From an uncultured Eubacteriales bacterium (GTDB taxonomy: Bacteria; Bacillota; Clostridia; Oscillospirales; CAG-272), in contig CAKSQF010000016.1 in assembly GCA_934486825.1 (NCBI GenBank), positions 1-46,116 on the forward strand: a DNA stretch of 46,116 bases, read 5' to 3'. Position numbers and translations under genes: made by a program. Under the pieces are notes generated by a model. It worked only from the letters and a program-made list of their open reading frames with translations. It was not told the origin of the DNA and ran no database searches. Positions 1 through 8,255 of the stretch are shown in pieces (the stretch's first letter is position 1; each line of letters opens with the position of its first letter).

Positions 1-209
1 GGGACTTAAACGTGAAAAACTGTTCATCAAGTTGCGCCATAGTTTGAGAGTAGTGTAAATTTATAGGGGACTTAAACTGATATCAAGTCAACTCCTTTCC
101 CTTTCTGGTTTGAGAGTAGTGTAAATTTATAGGGGACTTAAACTTAGAAAGCTTTACAGTATCATTATAATAAGTTTGAGAGTAGTGTAAATTTATAGGG
201 GACTTAAAC
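1..209 (+). CRISPR. CRISPR array, type II-like, right-hand end only
   Basis: Three complete identical 36-bp repeats lie at 42-77, 108-143 and 174-209, and the last 11 bases of a fourth occupy 1-11. The repeat begins GTTTGAGAGTAGTG and ends GGGGACTTAAAC. The three spacers (12-41, 78-107, 144-173) are each exactly 30 bp and differ from one another. A 36-bp repeat starting GTTTGAGAG with 30-bp spacers is typical of Cas9 (type II) arrays of Clostridia, and by that convention transcription runs left to right. The last repeat is not degenerate. No leader, cas gene or tracrRNA anti-repeat is present in the window; they should lie to the left. Confidence 0.96.
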
Positions 210-235
210 AGACCTCTGCCGCTTTGCAAAACAAT

Positions 236-278
236 CACCCGCAGGGCTTCTTCCGCGAAGCCCTGCGGGTGAGTTTTT
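236..278. terminator. Bidirectional terminator between CRISPR array and membrane gene
   Basis: A perfect 15-bp stem (236-250 with 257-271) closes on a 6-base loop, TTCCGC. It is followed on the + strand by AGTTTTT, and on the minus strand by ATTGTTTT. It can end both the CRISPR transcript and the leftward gene that stops at 280. Confidence 0.85.
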
Positions 279-279
279 A

Positions 280-984
280 TCAGATTTTATCCGGTTTATC
301 GTCGGTCGTGAAATATTTCCGCAGTTTAAAGCGATCGTAAAATATCAGATGCTTATCGAAAAAGGCTGAAAATCTTCCGATTACCCAGCCGTTTACAAGC
401 GCGCAGACGACCGTTCCCCATTTCACGCCCTCAAAATGCCACATACCGAAGGCAAGAAAACTCATTGCCACGCCGACAAGACAGCTTACGCAGTCGTACA
501 CCGTCTTTACTCTGTTGATATTCAGTCCGAAGCGCTCGGACACTTCCTTCACAAACAGCTCATAAACCTCGGGCGAAACATACGTATGAAACATTGCGGA
601 AACACCCGCCGCGCAGAAAAGCAGACCGAGCAGATAATATATCACCCGCAGCCACAGAATATCGGTCGGGAGCAGACCGCCGAGCCTCATAAAGCCGTCC
701 AGCACCAAGCCGTAGACAACAGCCGTGACAAACGAAAAGAGGTATGAAACACGGAACCTGCGCACGACGAGCGACATCACGACAAGCAGAAGCGCCTGAA
801 GGCAGTATTCAGCCATACCGAAGCTGACAAAGCTCCATGTCGGAGACAATATACGGTAGAGCAGGTAAGCGGGAGCCACCACCATCGACACGCCGAAGTC
901 GGCTTTTTCCATAAGTACCACCCCGACGGCAACAAACAGTATACCGAACAAATAGGCAAGCTCGGTGCTGAATCTTTTTTTCAT
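280..984 (-). CDS. DUF6198/YczE-like integral membrane protein
   Basis: The 234-residue protein has about five hydrophobic segments (near residues 8-26, 38-72, 78-100, 110-132, 165-200) and a charged C-terminus ending TTDDKPDKI. The opening MKKRFSTELAYLFGILFVAVG followed by LMEKADFGVSMVVAPAYLL, and the final VNGWVIG, fit the YczE/YitT-like membrane family now called DUF6198. The function of this family is unknown; a transport role is only suspected. The gene stands alone, leftward, with its own consensus promoter (1050-1079) and a terminator at 236-271. Start chosen at the ATG at 984, preceded by GAGGATTCTGAT. Confidence 0.85.
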   Translation of the reverse strand: MKKRFSTELAYLFGILFVAVGVVLMEKADFGVSMVVAPAYLLYRILSPTWSFVSFGMAEYCLQALLLVVMSLVVRRFRVSYLFSFVTAVVYGLVLDGFMRLGGLLPTDILWLRVIYYLLGLLFCAAGVSAMFHTYVSPEVYELFVKEVSERFGLNINRVKTVYDCVSCLVGVAMSFLAFGMWHFEGVKWGTVVCALVNGWVIGRFSAFFDKHLIFYDRFKLRKYFTTDDKPDKI

Positions 985-1049
985 ATCAGAATCCTCCGCA
1001 AAAAAGAGCCGTCTCCGTCCGGTACGGAAACGAAAAATGCACGGTCTGT

Positions 1050-1079
1050 ATTATAGCACATCCCCGCTCTGTTTGTCAA
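1050..1079 (-). promoter_or_regulatory. Sigma-A promoter for the DUF6198 gene
   Basis: On the minus strand TTGACA (1079-1074) and TATAAT (1055-1050) are separated by 18 bp, about 65 bp before the ATG at 984. Confidence 0.85.
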
Positions 1080-1137
1080 CCACCCGCGAAGCGCAGGCGG
1101 CTTTTTCGTCCGAATACATTCAATACTGCCCTTTCTG

Positions 1138-1166
1138 TTGACAAACCGGCTCTGCCGTTGTATGAT
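1138..1166 (+). promoter_or_regulatory. Sigma-A promoter for the AraC/GyrI-like regulator
   Basis: TTGACA (1138-1143), a 17-bp spacer and TATGAT (1161-1166). It diverges from the promoter at 1050-1079; the two -35 boxes are about 60 bp apart. Confidence 0.85.
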
Positions 1167-1244
1167 AACACAAGTGAGCATTAAATGTCATGAAAACATG
1201 CCGGAGTTATGGTAGACTGTAATCGCAAAAAGGAGAGCAAACGA

Positions 1245-2123
1245 ATGGATTGGATTCAGGGAATACAGCGGGCAATCGATTACGCGGAAGCGCACATGAC
1301 CGAAAAAATCGATTATGATGAGGCGGCAAGGCAAGCCTATTCGTCGCCCTTTCATTTTCAGAGGGTGTTCGGCATACTTTGCGGATTTTCATACGGCGAT
1401 TACATCCGCATGCGCAGGCTTTCGCTTGCGGGCGAAGAGCTGTCAAAAGGAAATGCAAAGGTCATCGATATCGCGCTCAGATACGGCTACGATACGCCCG
1501 AAAGCTTTTCACGCGCGTTTGCGAGATTCCACGGCATTTCGCCCTACGAGGCAAAGCACGGCGGTCCGATCAGGATATTTACTCCCCTTTATCTTAAATT
1601 AACCTTATCGGGAGGCAGCAAAATGGATTACAGAATCGAAAAAAGAGACGCGTTCCGCGTCGTCTGCAAAAGAAAGAATTTGGGCAAACCGCTCTCGGCA
1701 AACGCTACGCAGGACATTACGGCAATGTGGCGGGAGTTCGGCGCCGACGGCACGCTTGACCGTCTGATCGCATGCATACCGGAAAAGCCGGTCATGAAGG
1801 GACTGCTCGGCATCTGCTTTTCGTCCGAGCTTGACGCAAAGCGTTTTCCCTACGGCATAGGCGTCGAATACGACGGAAGAAAGGTCGATGACGATCTTGA
1901 AATCATCACCGTTCCGGCAAACACCTATGCAGTCTTTACCTCCAAGGGAAAGATGCCCGATGCATTTATCGAAACCTACCACAGGATCGTTACCGAATTC
2001 TTTCCGCAGAGTTCGCAGTACGAATATGCCGAAAACATTGAATTTGAGGTCTATTCGTCGGCGGATACCACCGACCCGAATTACAGCTGTGAGATATGGA
2101 TCGCCGTTAACGAAAAATCTTAA
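1245..2123 (+). CDS. AraC-family regulator with GyrI-like effector domain
   Basis: The 292-residue protein has an AraC-type double helix-turn-helix at residues 1-105 (IDYDEAARQAYSSPFHFQRVF then VIDIALRYGYDTPESFSRAFARFHGISP), followed by a C-terminal GyrI-like small-molecule binding domain starting near MDYRIEKRDAFRVV. This Rob-like order (DNA-binding domain first) usually marks regulators that sense hydrophobic compounds or drugs and induce efflux. Start chosen at 1245 because AAAGGAG lies 9-15 bases upstream; the in-frame ATG at 1209 has no ribosome site. A two-gene ABC exporter follows on the same strand behind its own promoter and is the natural candidate target, but this is inference. Confidence 0.92.
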   Translation: MDWIQGIQRAIDYAEAHMTEKIDYDEAARQAYSSPFHFQRVFGILCGFSYGDYIRMRRLSLAGEELSKGNAKVIDIALRYGYDTPESFSRAFARFHGISPYEAKHGGPIRIFTPLYLKLTLSGGSKMDYRIEKRDAFRVVCKRKNLGKPLSANATQDITAMWREFGADGTLDRLIACIPEKPVMKGLLGICFSSELDAKRFPYGIGVEYDGRKVDDDLEIITVPANTYAVFTSKGKMPDAFIETYHRIVTEFFPQSSQYEYAENIEFEVYSSADTTDPNYSCEIWIAVNEKS

Positions 2124-2124
2124 G

Positions 2125-2178
2125 CGCAAAAGCCGTCGGACAAATCCGACGGCTTTTGCGGTTTTGCGGTTTTTTTGC
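2125..2178 (+). terminator. Terminator after the AraC/GyrI-like gene
   Basis: A perfect 16-bp stem (2125-2140 with 2145-2160) with loop CAAA is followed by T-rich sequence ending in GGTTTTTTTGC. Confidence 0.9.
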
Positions 2179-2186
2179 AAAAACTA

Positions 2187-2215
2187 TTGCAAATTTTCCG
2201 TTTATGGGGTATAAT
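2187..2215 (+). promoter_or_regulatory. Sigma-A promoter for the ABC exporter operon
   Basis: TTGCAA (2187-2192), a 17-bp spacer and TATAAT (2210-2215). The 5' leader to the ATG at 2280 holds a small GGCGG/CCGCC inverted repeat (2227-2240) that might be a regulatory hairpin, too short to call. Confidence 0.8.
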
Positions 2216-2279
2216 GCACAGGAAAAGGCGGGGTACCGCCGATAGGACGACCCGATATTTTTTATAAAAGGACATACAT

Positions 2280-3203
2280 ATGAACAACACCGAAAATCTT
2301 ATCGAAATCGAACATCTGAATAAGCATTTCGGCAGTCTCCATTCCGTGAACGACCTGTCGTTCAGGGTAAAGAAGGGCGAACTTTTTGCCTTTCTCGGAG
2401 TGAACGGTGCCGGCAAATCAACCACAATAAACATAATGTGCGGACAGCTCACAAAAGACAGCGGCTCGGTCAGAATCTGCGATACCGATATCGACAGCGA
2501 TCCCGACAAAATAAAACGCAGTCTCGGAGTCGTTTTCCAGAACTCGGTACTCGACAAAGATCTGTCGGTCAGAGACAATCTCGAAAGCAGAGCCGCGCTT
2601 TACGGCATAAGCGGCAAGGCGTTTGCTGAAAAGCTCGCCGGACTTTCCGCCATGCTTGACTTTTCGGACATTCTCCGCCGACCGGTCGGCAAGCTGTCGG
2701 GCGGACAGCGCAGGCGGATCGACATTGCCCGCGCCCTTTTGCATGACCCCGAAATCCTTATTCTCGACGAGCCGACCACCGGACTCGACCCGCAGACAAG
2801 AGCCCTGCTCTGGGAGGTTGTGGAACGTCTCCGCAAGGAAAACGGTCTTACCGTCTTTCTGACCACTCATTACATGGAGGAGGTCGCGGACGCCGACTAT
2901 GTAATTATACTCGACCGCGGACAGATCGCGGCAGAGGGCAGTCCGCTCACCCTCAAGAACAGCTACACCGGTGACTTCATCACCCTTTACACCGACGACG
3001 AGGAGAGCGTGAAGAAGCTCGGCGCTCCCTACGAAAAGATCCGGGACGCATACAGGATATCGGTGCCGGACACTGCCGCCGCGACCGCGCTGATAACCTC
3101 CTTCCCCGCGATCTTCACCGACTACGAGATCACAAAGGGCAAGATGGACGACGTATTTCTTGCGGTTACCGGAAAGAAGCTTTCGGGAGGTGAATCGAAA
3201 TGA
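2280..3203 (+). CDS. ABC transporter ATP-binding protein (DrrA-like)
   Basis: The 307-residue protein has a full ATPase domain: Walker A GVNGAGKST at residues 40-48, a Q-loop in VVFQN near 85-89, signature LSGGQ at 139-143, Walker B LILDEP from about 160, and a switch histidine in TTHYMEE. The extension after residue 215 matches the drug and lipid exporter group of ABC-2 transporters (DrrA-like). It would hydrolyse ATP on the cytoplasmic side to drive the permease encoded next. Its stop codon overlaps the permease start (ATGA, 3200-3203), so the two are translationally coupled. The upstream AraC/GyrI-like gene suggests drug-inducible export; the substrate cannot be read from sequence. Confidence 0.94.
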   Translation: MNNTENLIEIEHLNKHFGSLHSVNDLSFRVKKGELFAFLGVNGAGKSTTINIMCGQLTKDSGSVRICDTDIDSDPDKIKRSLGVVFQNSVLDKDLSVRDNLESRAALYGISGKAFAEKLAGLSAMLDFSDILRRPVGKLSGGQRRRIDIARALLHDPEILILDEPTTGLDPQTRALLWEVVERLRKENGLTVFLTTHYMEEVADADYVIILDRGQIAAEGSPLTLKNSYTGDFITLYTDDEESVKKLGAPYEKIRDAYRISVPDTAAATALITSFPAIFTDYEITKGKMDDVFLAVTGKKLSGGESK

Positions 3204-4105
3204 CCGCTCTTTTTTCGCTTGTAAAGCGCAACACAAAGCTTTATTTCAGGGACAAGGGGATGTTCTTTTCTTCGCTTATAACCCCCGTTATCCTGCTTGT
3301 ACTCTATGCGACCTTCCTGAAAAAGGTCTATGACGATTCCTTCCGCTCGGCGCTGAATGCCGCCGGAGCGCTCATCCCCGATTCGCTGCTTAACGGCTTT
3401 GTGGGCGGTCAGCTCATCTCCTCGCTTCTTGCGGTAAGCTGTGTAACCGTCGCCTTCTGCTCCAATCTGCTCATGATAAAGGACAAGACAAGCGGCGCGA
3501 TTCACGATCTGACCATCACCCCCGTCCGCCGCGGCATACTGGGGCTCGGCTATTATCTGTCCACCCTTGTCTCGACTCTGATAATCAACTTCTCGGCGCT
3601 TGCGGTCTGTCTTGTTTATCAGTACAGCGTCGGCTGGTATCTTACCTTTGCCGACATCCTGCTTGTGATTCTGGACATCTTTTTGCTGACGATGTTCGGC
3701 ACCGCGCTCTCCTCATGCATTAACTTCTTTCTGTCCTCAGACGGGCAGGCGTCGGCTGTCGGAACGATCGTAAGCTCGGGCTACGGTTTCATCTGCGGCG
3801 CATACATGCCGATATCCAATTTCGGCAGCACGCTTCAGAAGATACTCTCCTTCCTTCCCGGAACCTACGGCACGGCTCTGCTGCGCAACCATGTTTTGCG
3901 CGGCAGCCTCAACGAGATGAAGAAGCTCGGCTTCCCCGACGAGGTGACAAAATCGATCGGCGACAGCGTCGATTGCAGTATCAGCTTCTTCGGACACGAT
4001 GTTTCGCTCGGCGGAATGTACGCCGTACTCGTCGTAAGCACCCTGCTTCTCATCTGTGTATACACGGTATTCAACATAGTCGTGAGCAGAAAAGTCAGAA
4101 AATAA
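3200..4105 (+). CDS. ABC-2 type transporter permease
   Basis: The 301-residue integral membrane protein begins with a short cytoplasmic segment (LVKRNTKLYFRDKGMFFSS) typical of ABC-2 permeases, then a first membrane helix (about 25-45), an extracytoplasmic loop, a block of four or so helices (about 70-200) and a last helix at about 275-295. The GAYMPISNFGSTLQKILSFLPGTYGTALLRN stretch in the second half (residues about 194-224) is the conserved part of the DrrB-like family. It overlaps the ATPase gene by four bases and forms the membrane channel of the same exporter. A terminator at 4110-4144 ends the operon. Confidence 0.93.
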   Translation: MTALFSLVKRNTKLYFRDKGMFFSSLITPVILLVLYATFLKKVYDDSFRSALNAAGALIPDSLLNGFVGGQLISSLLAVSCVTVAFCSNLLMIKDKTSGAIHDLTITPVRRGILGLGYYLSTLVSTLIINFSALAVCLVYQYSVGWYLTFADILLVILDIFLLTMFGTALSSCINFFLSSDGQASAVGTIVSSGYGFICGAYMPISNFGSTLQKILSFLPGTYGTALLRNHVLRGSLNEMKKLGFPDEVTKSIGDSVDCSISFFGHDVSLGGMYAVLVVSTLLLICVYTVFNIVVSRKVRK

Positions 4106-4109
4106 AAGC

Positions 4110-4156
4110 ATACCGCTGTCCGGAGAAACATCCGACAGCGGTATAATTATATCATT
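4110..4156. terminator. Bidirectional terminator between ABC permease and murC
   Basis: An inverted repeat with one bulged C (4110-4124 with 4131-4144) has T-rich sequence on both sides (ATCATTTTTT on +, GCTTTTATTTTC on minus). It serves the convergent genes ending at 4105 and 4159. Confidence 0.8.
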
Positions 4157-4158
4157 TT

Positions 4159-5583
4159 TTATCTGCCGAGGAAAAGATCGCCCGCAACATACGCCTGACC
4201 CGCACCCATTGTGAGTATAAGATCGCCCGCCTTCGCGTTCTCCTTCAGATATCTGCTTATCGACTCAAAATCGGGAAGCCATAGTGCGCCGCACTCCTTT
4301 GCCAGCTTTTCGGAGGAAACTCCGAGATCGTCAGTCTCTCTTGCCGCATATATATCGGCAAGTATTACCCTGACCGACAGTTCCTTTGCCTCGTTGAACG
4401 CCGCGACCCATCTGTCCCAGAGATCGTGTGTCCTCGTATAGGTATGGGGCTGAAAGACCAGATACATATGTCTGTAACCGAGCGCGGGGAGCGAACGGAG
4501 AGTCGCAAGCACCTCGTCGGGATGATGCGCATAGTCGTCGTAAACCGCAACTCCGTCGCGCTCGCCCTTGTGCTCAAAGCGACGGGCAACCCCGCCGAAG
4601 GAAGAAAGCGCCGAAGCGATCAGAGCGGGAGGCACCGAATGTCCGAGGCAGACTGCCGCCGCGCAAAGCGAATTGTAAACATTGAAGCCGCCGATCAGCG
4701 GAAGCGATATCTCGCAGACAGGTTCGCCCTTATGAAGCAGGGTATAGCATCCGCAGCCGTGCCGGTACACAAGGTCCGCCGCAGAATAGTCGGCAGTGGG
4801 ATCGGAGAGCGAAACAGTAACGATTTTACCGTCGAAATGCGCGGTCGCGCGCCTTGCGCCCTCATTATCGGCGTTTATGTAAACGGTCGATGCATTTTCG
4901 ATCGATTTTCCGAACGAATCGATTATCTGATCTATATCGGCAAAATAATCGGTGTGGTCAAGCTCGACATTTGTAATTACCGCATCGGTCGGGCAGAAGG
5001 ACAGAAACGAATCGCGGTATTCGCACGCCTCGTAAACGAAAATATTGTGGTTTGCGCCGATGCGCGACGCTCCGCGAAGCTCGGGCATGACCGCGCCGCA
5101 CGCGACGGTCGGATCCGCACCCGCTTCAATCAGGATATGCGAGATCATGGCTGTTGTGGTCGATTTGCCGTGCGTTCCCGAAATCCCGATCCGCACGCGG
5201 TAAAACGACATCATATAGCCGAGAAATTCGGCACGGGTGAGGCAGGGTATTCCCTGCCCGACAGCGGCAACAAGCTCGGGATTATCCGGATGAAGCGCAA
5301 CCGAATATATGACCGCATCGGCGCCGTCAACATTCTCCGCTCTCTGTCCTACGGCAACGGCAATTCCGTTTTTTTCAAGCATTTCGGTAAGTGCCGACGG
5401 CGATCGGTCAGAGCCGGATACAATATATCCCCTGCCCTTTGCCCAGAGCGCAAGGCTCGACATGCTTATCCCGCCCGCACCGGCAAAATGGAGTTTTTTT
5501 GCGGTTGAAAGAATACCCGCAACCTCGTTTATGCGCTTTGTATGTTCGGACATTCCGCCGTTTGATAGTTTGCTTTTATCCAT
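4159..5583 (-). CDS. murC: UDP-N-acetylmuramate--L-alanine ligase
   Basis: This is the cytoplasmic ligase that adds L-alanine to UDP-N-acetylmuramate, using ATP, in peptidoglycan precursor synthesis. The order is a Rossmann-like nucleotide-sugar domain (LHFAGAGGISMSSLA), the Mur ligase P-loop GTHGKSTTTAM, the central-domain NVELDHTDYF, and a C-terminal domain ending GDLILTMGAGQAYVAG; this combination distinguishes MurC from MurD, E and F. At about 474 residues it has the family length. The start is uncertain: the ATG at 5583 is used here, the ATG at 5553 is just as possible, and neither has a strong ribosome site; a longer TTG reading to 5655 is unlikely. It is transcribed away from spoVG. 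Confidence 0.95.
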   Translation of the reverse strand: MDKSKLSNGGMSEHTKRINEVAGILSTAKKLHFAGAGGISMSSLALWAKGRGYIVSGSDRSPSALTEMLEKNGIAVAVGQRAENVDGADAVIYSVALHPDNPELVAAVGQGIPCLTRAEFLGYMMSFYRVRIGISGTHGKSTTTAMISHILIEAGADPTVACGAVMPELRGASRIGANHNIFVYEACEYRDSFLSFCPTDAVITNVELDHTDYFADIDQIIDSFGKSIENASTVYINADNEGARRATAHFDGKIVTVSLSDPTADYSAADLVYRHGCGCYTLLHKGEPVCEISLPLIGGFNVYNSLCAAAVCLGHSVPPALIASALSSFGGVARRFEHKGERDGVAVYDDYAHHPDEVLATLRSLPALGYRHMYLVFQPHTYTRTHDLWDRWVAAFNEAKELSVRVILADIYAARETDDLGVSSEKLAKECGALWLPDFESISRYLKENAKAGDLILTMGAGQAYVAGDLFLGR

Positions 5584-5696
5584 GACAATAATCTGCCCGT
5601 CGGGGCTTCCTCTCTCTCTTTGCCATAACGCAAAGAAAAGTAATTTTTTATTCAAAAAAGATTTTCAATTTGGTTTTAGTACCGTTAAAATTGTCT

Positions 5697-5724
5697 ATTA
5701 TAATAATGTTGCGATCAGAGACAA
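5697..5724 (-). promoter_or_regulatory. murC: Possible murC promoter
   Basis: On the minus strand TTGTCT (5724-5719) and TATAAT (5702-5697) are spaced by 16 bp. The ATTATAAT sequence here is nearly symmetric and also offers a TATAAT on the + strand (5699-5704) for spoVG, but no good + strand -35 box is seen. Confidence 0.45.
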
Positions 5725-5865
5725 AAGCCCGATGCACATCGTCGCACGGATTGCGTACGCTTCTCCCTTTGCGGAACGCAGCGCGGACAGGCGGTCTGTG
5801 TCCGACTTTTGTACTCTGAAAGCACAAAGAACGGCAATACAGCAGTTTCAGGAGGTTAATCCACA

Positions 5866-6177
5866 GTGAAGATCACAGATATCAAGGTCAGAAAGCTTTT
5901 TGATGAAGGTCCGATGAAAGCAATAGTTTCGGTAACCTTCGACAACGAATTTGCTCTGCACGACATCAAGGTTATTTACGCCAAGGAGCGTTATTTTATA
6001 GTTATGCCCACCAAAAAGAACCCCGACGGCACCTACCGTGACGTTGCACATCCGATAAACGCAGCTTTCAGAGGAAAGCTTGAAGCAGCGGTTCTCGACG
6101 CATACGACCGCGCCCTTGAAGAAGAACAGGCACTTGCCAACGAAAACGAAGCCGACGAAGGCTCCGACGAGGTCTGA
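5866..6177 (+). CDS. spoVG: SpoVG family RNA/DNA-binding regulator
   Basis: The 103-residue protein matches SpoVG from its first residues: MKITDIKVRKLFDEGPMKAIVSVTFDNEFALHDIKVI, then the signature FIVMPTKKNPDGTYRDVAHPIN, then an acidic C-terminal tail. SpoVG is a small nucleic-acid binding regulator; in Bacillus it affects asymmetric septation, but it also occurs in bacteria that do not sporulate. The start is GTG, fixed by an AGGAGG at 5850-5855 and by the family alignment. The leader is about 150 nt long if the TATAAT at 5699 is used. A terminator follows at 6190-6214. Confidence 0.96.
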   Translation: MKITDIKVRKLFDEGPMKAIVSVTFDNEFALHDIKVIYAKERYFIVMPTKKNPDGTYRDVAHPINAAFRGKLEAAVLDAYDRALEEEQALANENEADEGSDEV

Positions 6178-6189
6178 TCCTGTATATCC

Positions 6190-6225
6190 GCCCGACGGCT
6201 TTTGACCGTCGGGCTGTTTTTTTTA
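6190..6225 (+). terminator. spoVG terminator
   Basis: A perfect 9-bp stem (6190-6198 with 6206-6214), a 7-base loop, then GTTTTTTTT. Confidence 0.9.
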
Positions 6226-6227
6226 TT

Positions 6228-7769
6228 TTATTTTTTCGCCGCCGTCAGATAAAAGGTCTCGTAGCCGATTCCCTCGCAGTATCCGGCGATTACGCCGGAC
6301 GAAAGCTGAGACAGTGAGGTAAACACGAACGGAAGTACGATATTTCCGTCGGTGTCGATCATTCCGACCGTACCGTCGGCAAGCCCGACAACGGCAAGTC
6401 CCTGTATGAACGGAGTTGCATAGGTAAACATCGGCTGTGCAATCCACTCGCCGTCAATCGTATAAAAGCCGTATTTTCCCTTTTTGGAGAGAAGCAGAAC
6501 CCCGTCCGAATAGCCCTCCAGTGTGTAGCCGTCGGGCAGATCGAATTTTTTGCCGCTTTTGTTTACAAGCGTATCGGTATCGCTGACCACCTTGCCGACC
6601 ACCACATGGCTCTTTGTCACCACTCTCATGCGCACCCAGCCGTGATCGTATCGGTCACAGCCGATCGATTCGATACCGAAGGTGTCGGGAAGCGTATAAA
6701 GGTCGCCGACCGAATGTCCCTGACCGACGACGCCGGTATCCCACGAATACCATCCGCGCGGGACAAACTGAATCCTGCCCGATGTGCTTATGACACGGAC
6801 GCTGTTTTCGGTCGGAAGCATCACGACCGCAAGGCGTTCGGAGAAATTGAAAGCTTTATAGTAGCCGCCGAGCTTCAGCGCCCCGGTCTTTGAGACATAA
6901 TAGCCCGCCTCGCCGGTCTCGCTGTCGTATCCGACCTCGACTCCCGTCGGCGCGTATTCGCTTGCGGGAAAGTCATAGAAAAGTCCGACCCGCACGCTCT
7001 CCTTTTCGATCTCCTCAAAGCCGTCATTCCCGAACACAAAATATTTTTCGCCGTCGGTAAACACCGGACGGTTCTTTTTGTCTCTGGCATAATAGGGCGA
7101 AATCCCGCCCATATCCGCCGCAAGGATATTTCCGAAGCCGTCGCAGAGCGATATAACGCTTCCGTTTTCGGACGCGACAAGCAGATAACCCATATAGGGC
7201 TGCACGCTCTTCCTGCCGACCGTCACCTTCTGCGAAAGGGTGACATATGATGCGTCAAAATCATTGTACTGCTTTTGGTATCTTGTTATTACCTCGGCCC
7301 CCGACAGATAGTCGGACGAAATGACGCTTCCGCGGACAATCACGTGCTTTTCAGAGTCGTAACCGTCGGAAGTAATTATTTTTCCGCTTTCATCCTTGCT
7401 GTATTTTCCGAGGGCGGACAGCAGAGTGTTATAGTTTGCCACTCTGACCGAGGTTGCCACCGCTGTCCGGTCTGTAATAAGTCCCGCAATCGACCTGTAA
7501 CCGACGGCAGTGCGCAGGTTTGTCACATAGTCGGTTCCGACATCGGTCTTTGAATCGGGATCATAAACGTCCGATCGCTTCGTCGTCGTTTCCGACACCG
7601 CGGTCGTGACAGACGGAAGCGTCTGTCCGGTCTTTCCGGTGGTAACCGTCACATTTTTATCGTCCGATTTTTTGAAAAGCCCGGCGGACAGGGCGCAGAC
7701 AGGCAGTGTGACCCCGAACAGGATCAGCACCGCCGTAATTTTCGCAAGCGTTGCAGAAAAGGATTTCAT
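6228..7769 (-). CDS. Secreted WG-repeat protein
   Basis: The protein (513 residues from this start) opens with a signal peptide or anchor (hydrophobic from about residue 8 to 27), then a Thr/Ser-rich linker (about 40-75), then beta-rich modules. At the C-terminus GKYGFYTIDGEWIAQPMF and GTVGMIDTDGNIVLPFVF are WG (beta-propeller-like KWG) repeats; earlier, more diverged copies are visible. It is therefore exported and probably bound to the cell surface. No enzymatic motif was seen. Start chosen at the ATG at 7769, because AAAGGACAG precedes it by about 7 bases; the ATG at 7787 lies just upstream of that site. It is the last gene of a leftward run behind rlmH. Confidence 0.78.
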   Translation of the reverse strand: MKSFSATLAKITAVLILFGVTLPVCALSAGLFKKSDDKNVTVTTGKTGQTLPSVTTAVSETTTKRSDVYDPDSKTDVGTDYVTNLRTAVGYRSIAGLITDRTAVATSVRVANYNTLLSALGKYSKDESGKIITSDGYDSEKHVIVRGSVISSDYLSGAEVITRYQKQYNDFDASYVTLSQKVTVGRKSVQPYMGYLLVASENGSVISLCDGFGNILAADMGGISPYYARDKKNRPVFTDGEKYFVFGNDGFEEIEKESVRVGLFYDFPASEYAPTGVEVGYDSETGEAGYYVSKTGALKLGGYYKAFNFSERLAVVMLPTENSVRVISTSGRIQFVPRGWYSWDTGVVGQGHSVGDLYTLPDTFGIESIGCDRYDHGWVRMRVVTKSHVVVGKVVSDTDTLVNKSGKKFDLPDGYTLEGYSDGVLLLSKKGKYGFYTIDGEWIAQPMFTYATPFIQGLAVVGLADGTVGMIDTDGNIVLPFVFTSLSQLSSGVIAGYCEGIGYETFYLTAAKK

Positions 7770-7808
7770 TGACAACTGTCCTTTCATCTGAAATATGAAA
7801 TGCTGCAG

Positions 7809-8234
7809 TCAGTGATGATATTTTCCGCCGGAGGCAATATTTCCGGCACGATAGATCTGCTCAAGAAGTATGACCCGCATAAGCTGATGCGGAAAGGTCA
7901 TTTTCGAAAAGGAGAGCCGCATGTCGCATGCTCTCTTGACCTCCTCGGGAAGCCCATCGAACGGTCCGATGACAAAGCATATTCTGGAATATCCCCGACA
8001 AGGCAGATCATATATAAGCTCCGACAGCTCCTCCGACGAAAGCTGTCTGCCCTCGACGCAGAGCGCGATCTTATACGCTCTTTTCGGAAGCGCCGGCAGA
8101 ATCGGTGCGCCGTCCTTAAGCTCGTTTATTTTAAGCGCCGCGTATGCCGATATGCGCTTTTCGTACTCGGCGCAGGCGGCGCGCAGATAGTCCTCTTTGA
8201 GATTTCCGACGCAGACAACGTCTATTTCAAGCAT
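7809..8234 (-). CDS. rlmH: 23S rRNA (pseudouridine1915-N3)-methyltransferase
   Basis: RlmH is a SPOUT methyltransferase that uses S-adenosylmethionine to methylate pseudouridine 1915 in helix 69 of 23S rRNA on the assembled ribosome. The 141-residue protein shows the knot and SAM site CFVIGPFDGLPEEV and the highly conserved C-terminal LSFSKMTFPHQLMRVILLEQIYRA, followed by the usual short YHH end. It is a little shorter than the common 155-160 residues. It lies 21 bases after the WalJ-like gene on the same strand. Confidence 0.97.
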   Translation of the reverse strand: MLEIDVVCVGNLKEDYLRAACAEYEKRISAYAALKINELKDGAPILPALPKRAYKIALCVEGRQLSSEELSELIYDLPCRGYSRICFVIGPFDGLPEEVKRACDMRLSFSKMTFPHQLMRVILLEQIYRAGNIASGGKYHH

Positions 8235-8255
8235 TTTTCACGCTCCCGTCCCGCA

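Noticed and set aside
2216..2279. Possible riboswitch or attenuator ahead of the ABC exporter
   Set aside because: Only a 5-bp inverted repeat and a short T-run are present; no known aptamer pattern fits in 64 bases.
4426..5508. A 360-codon + strand frame opposite murC
   Set aside because: murC is certain; the reverse frame is a shadow with no recognisable motif.
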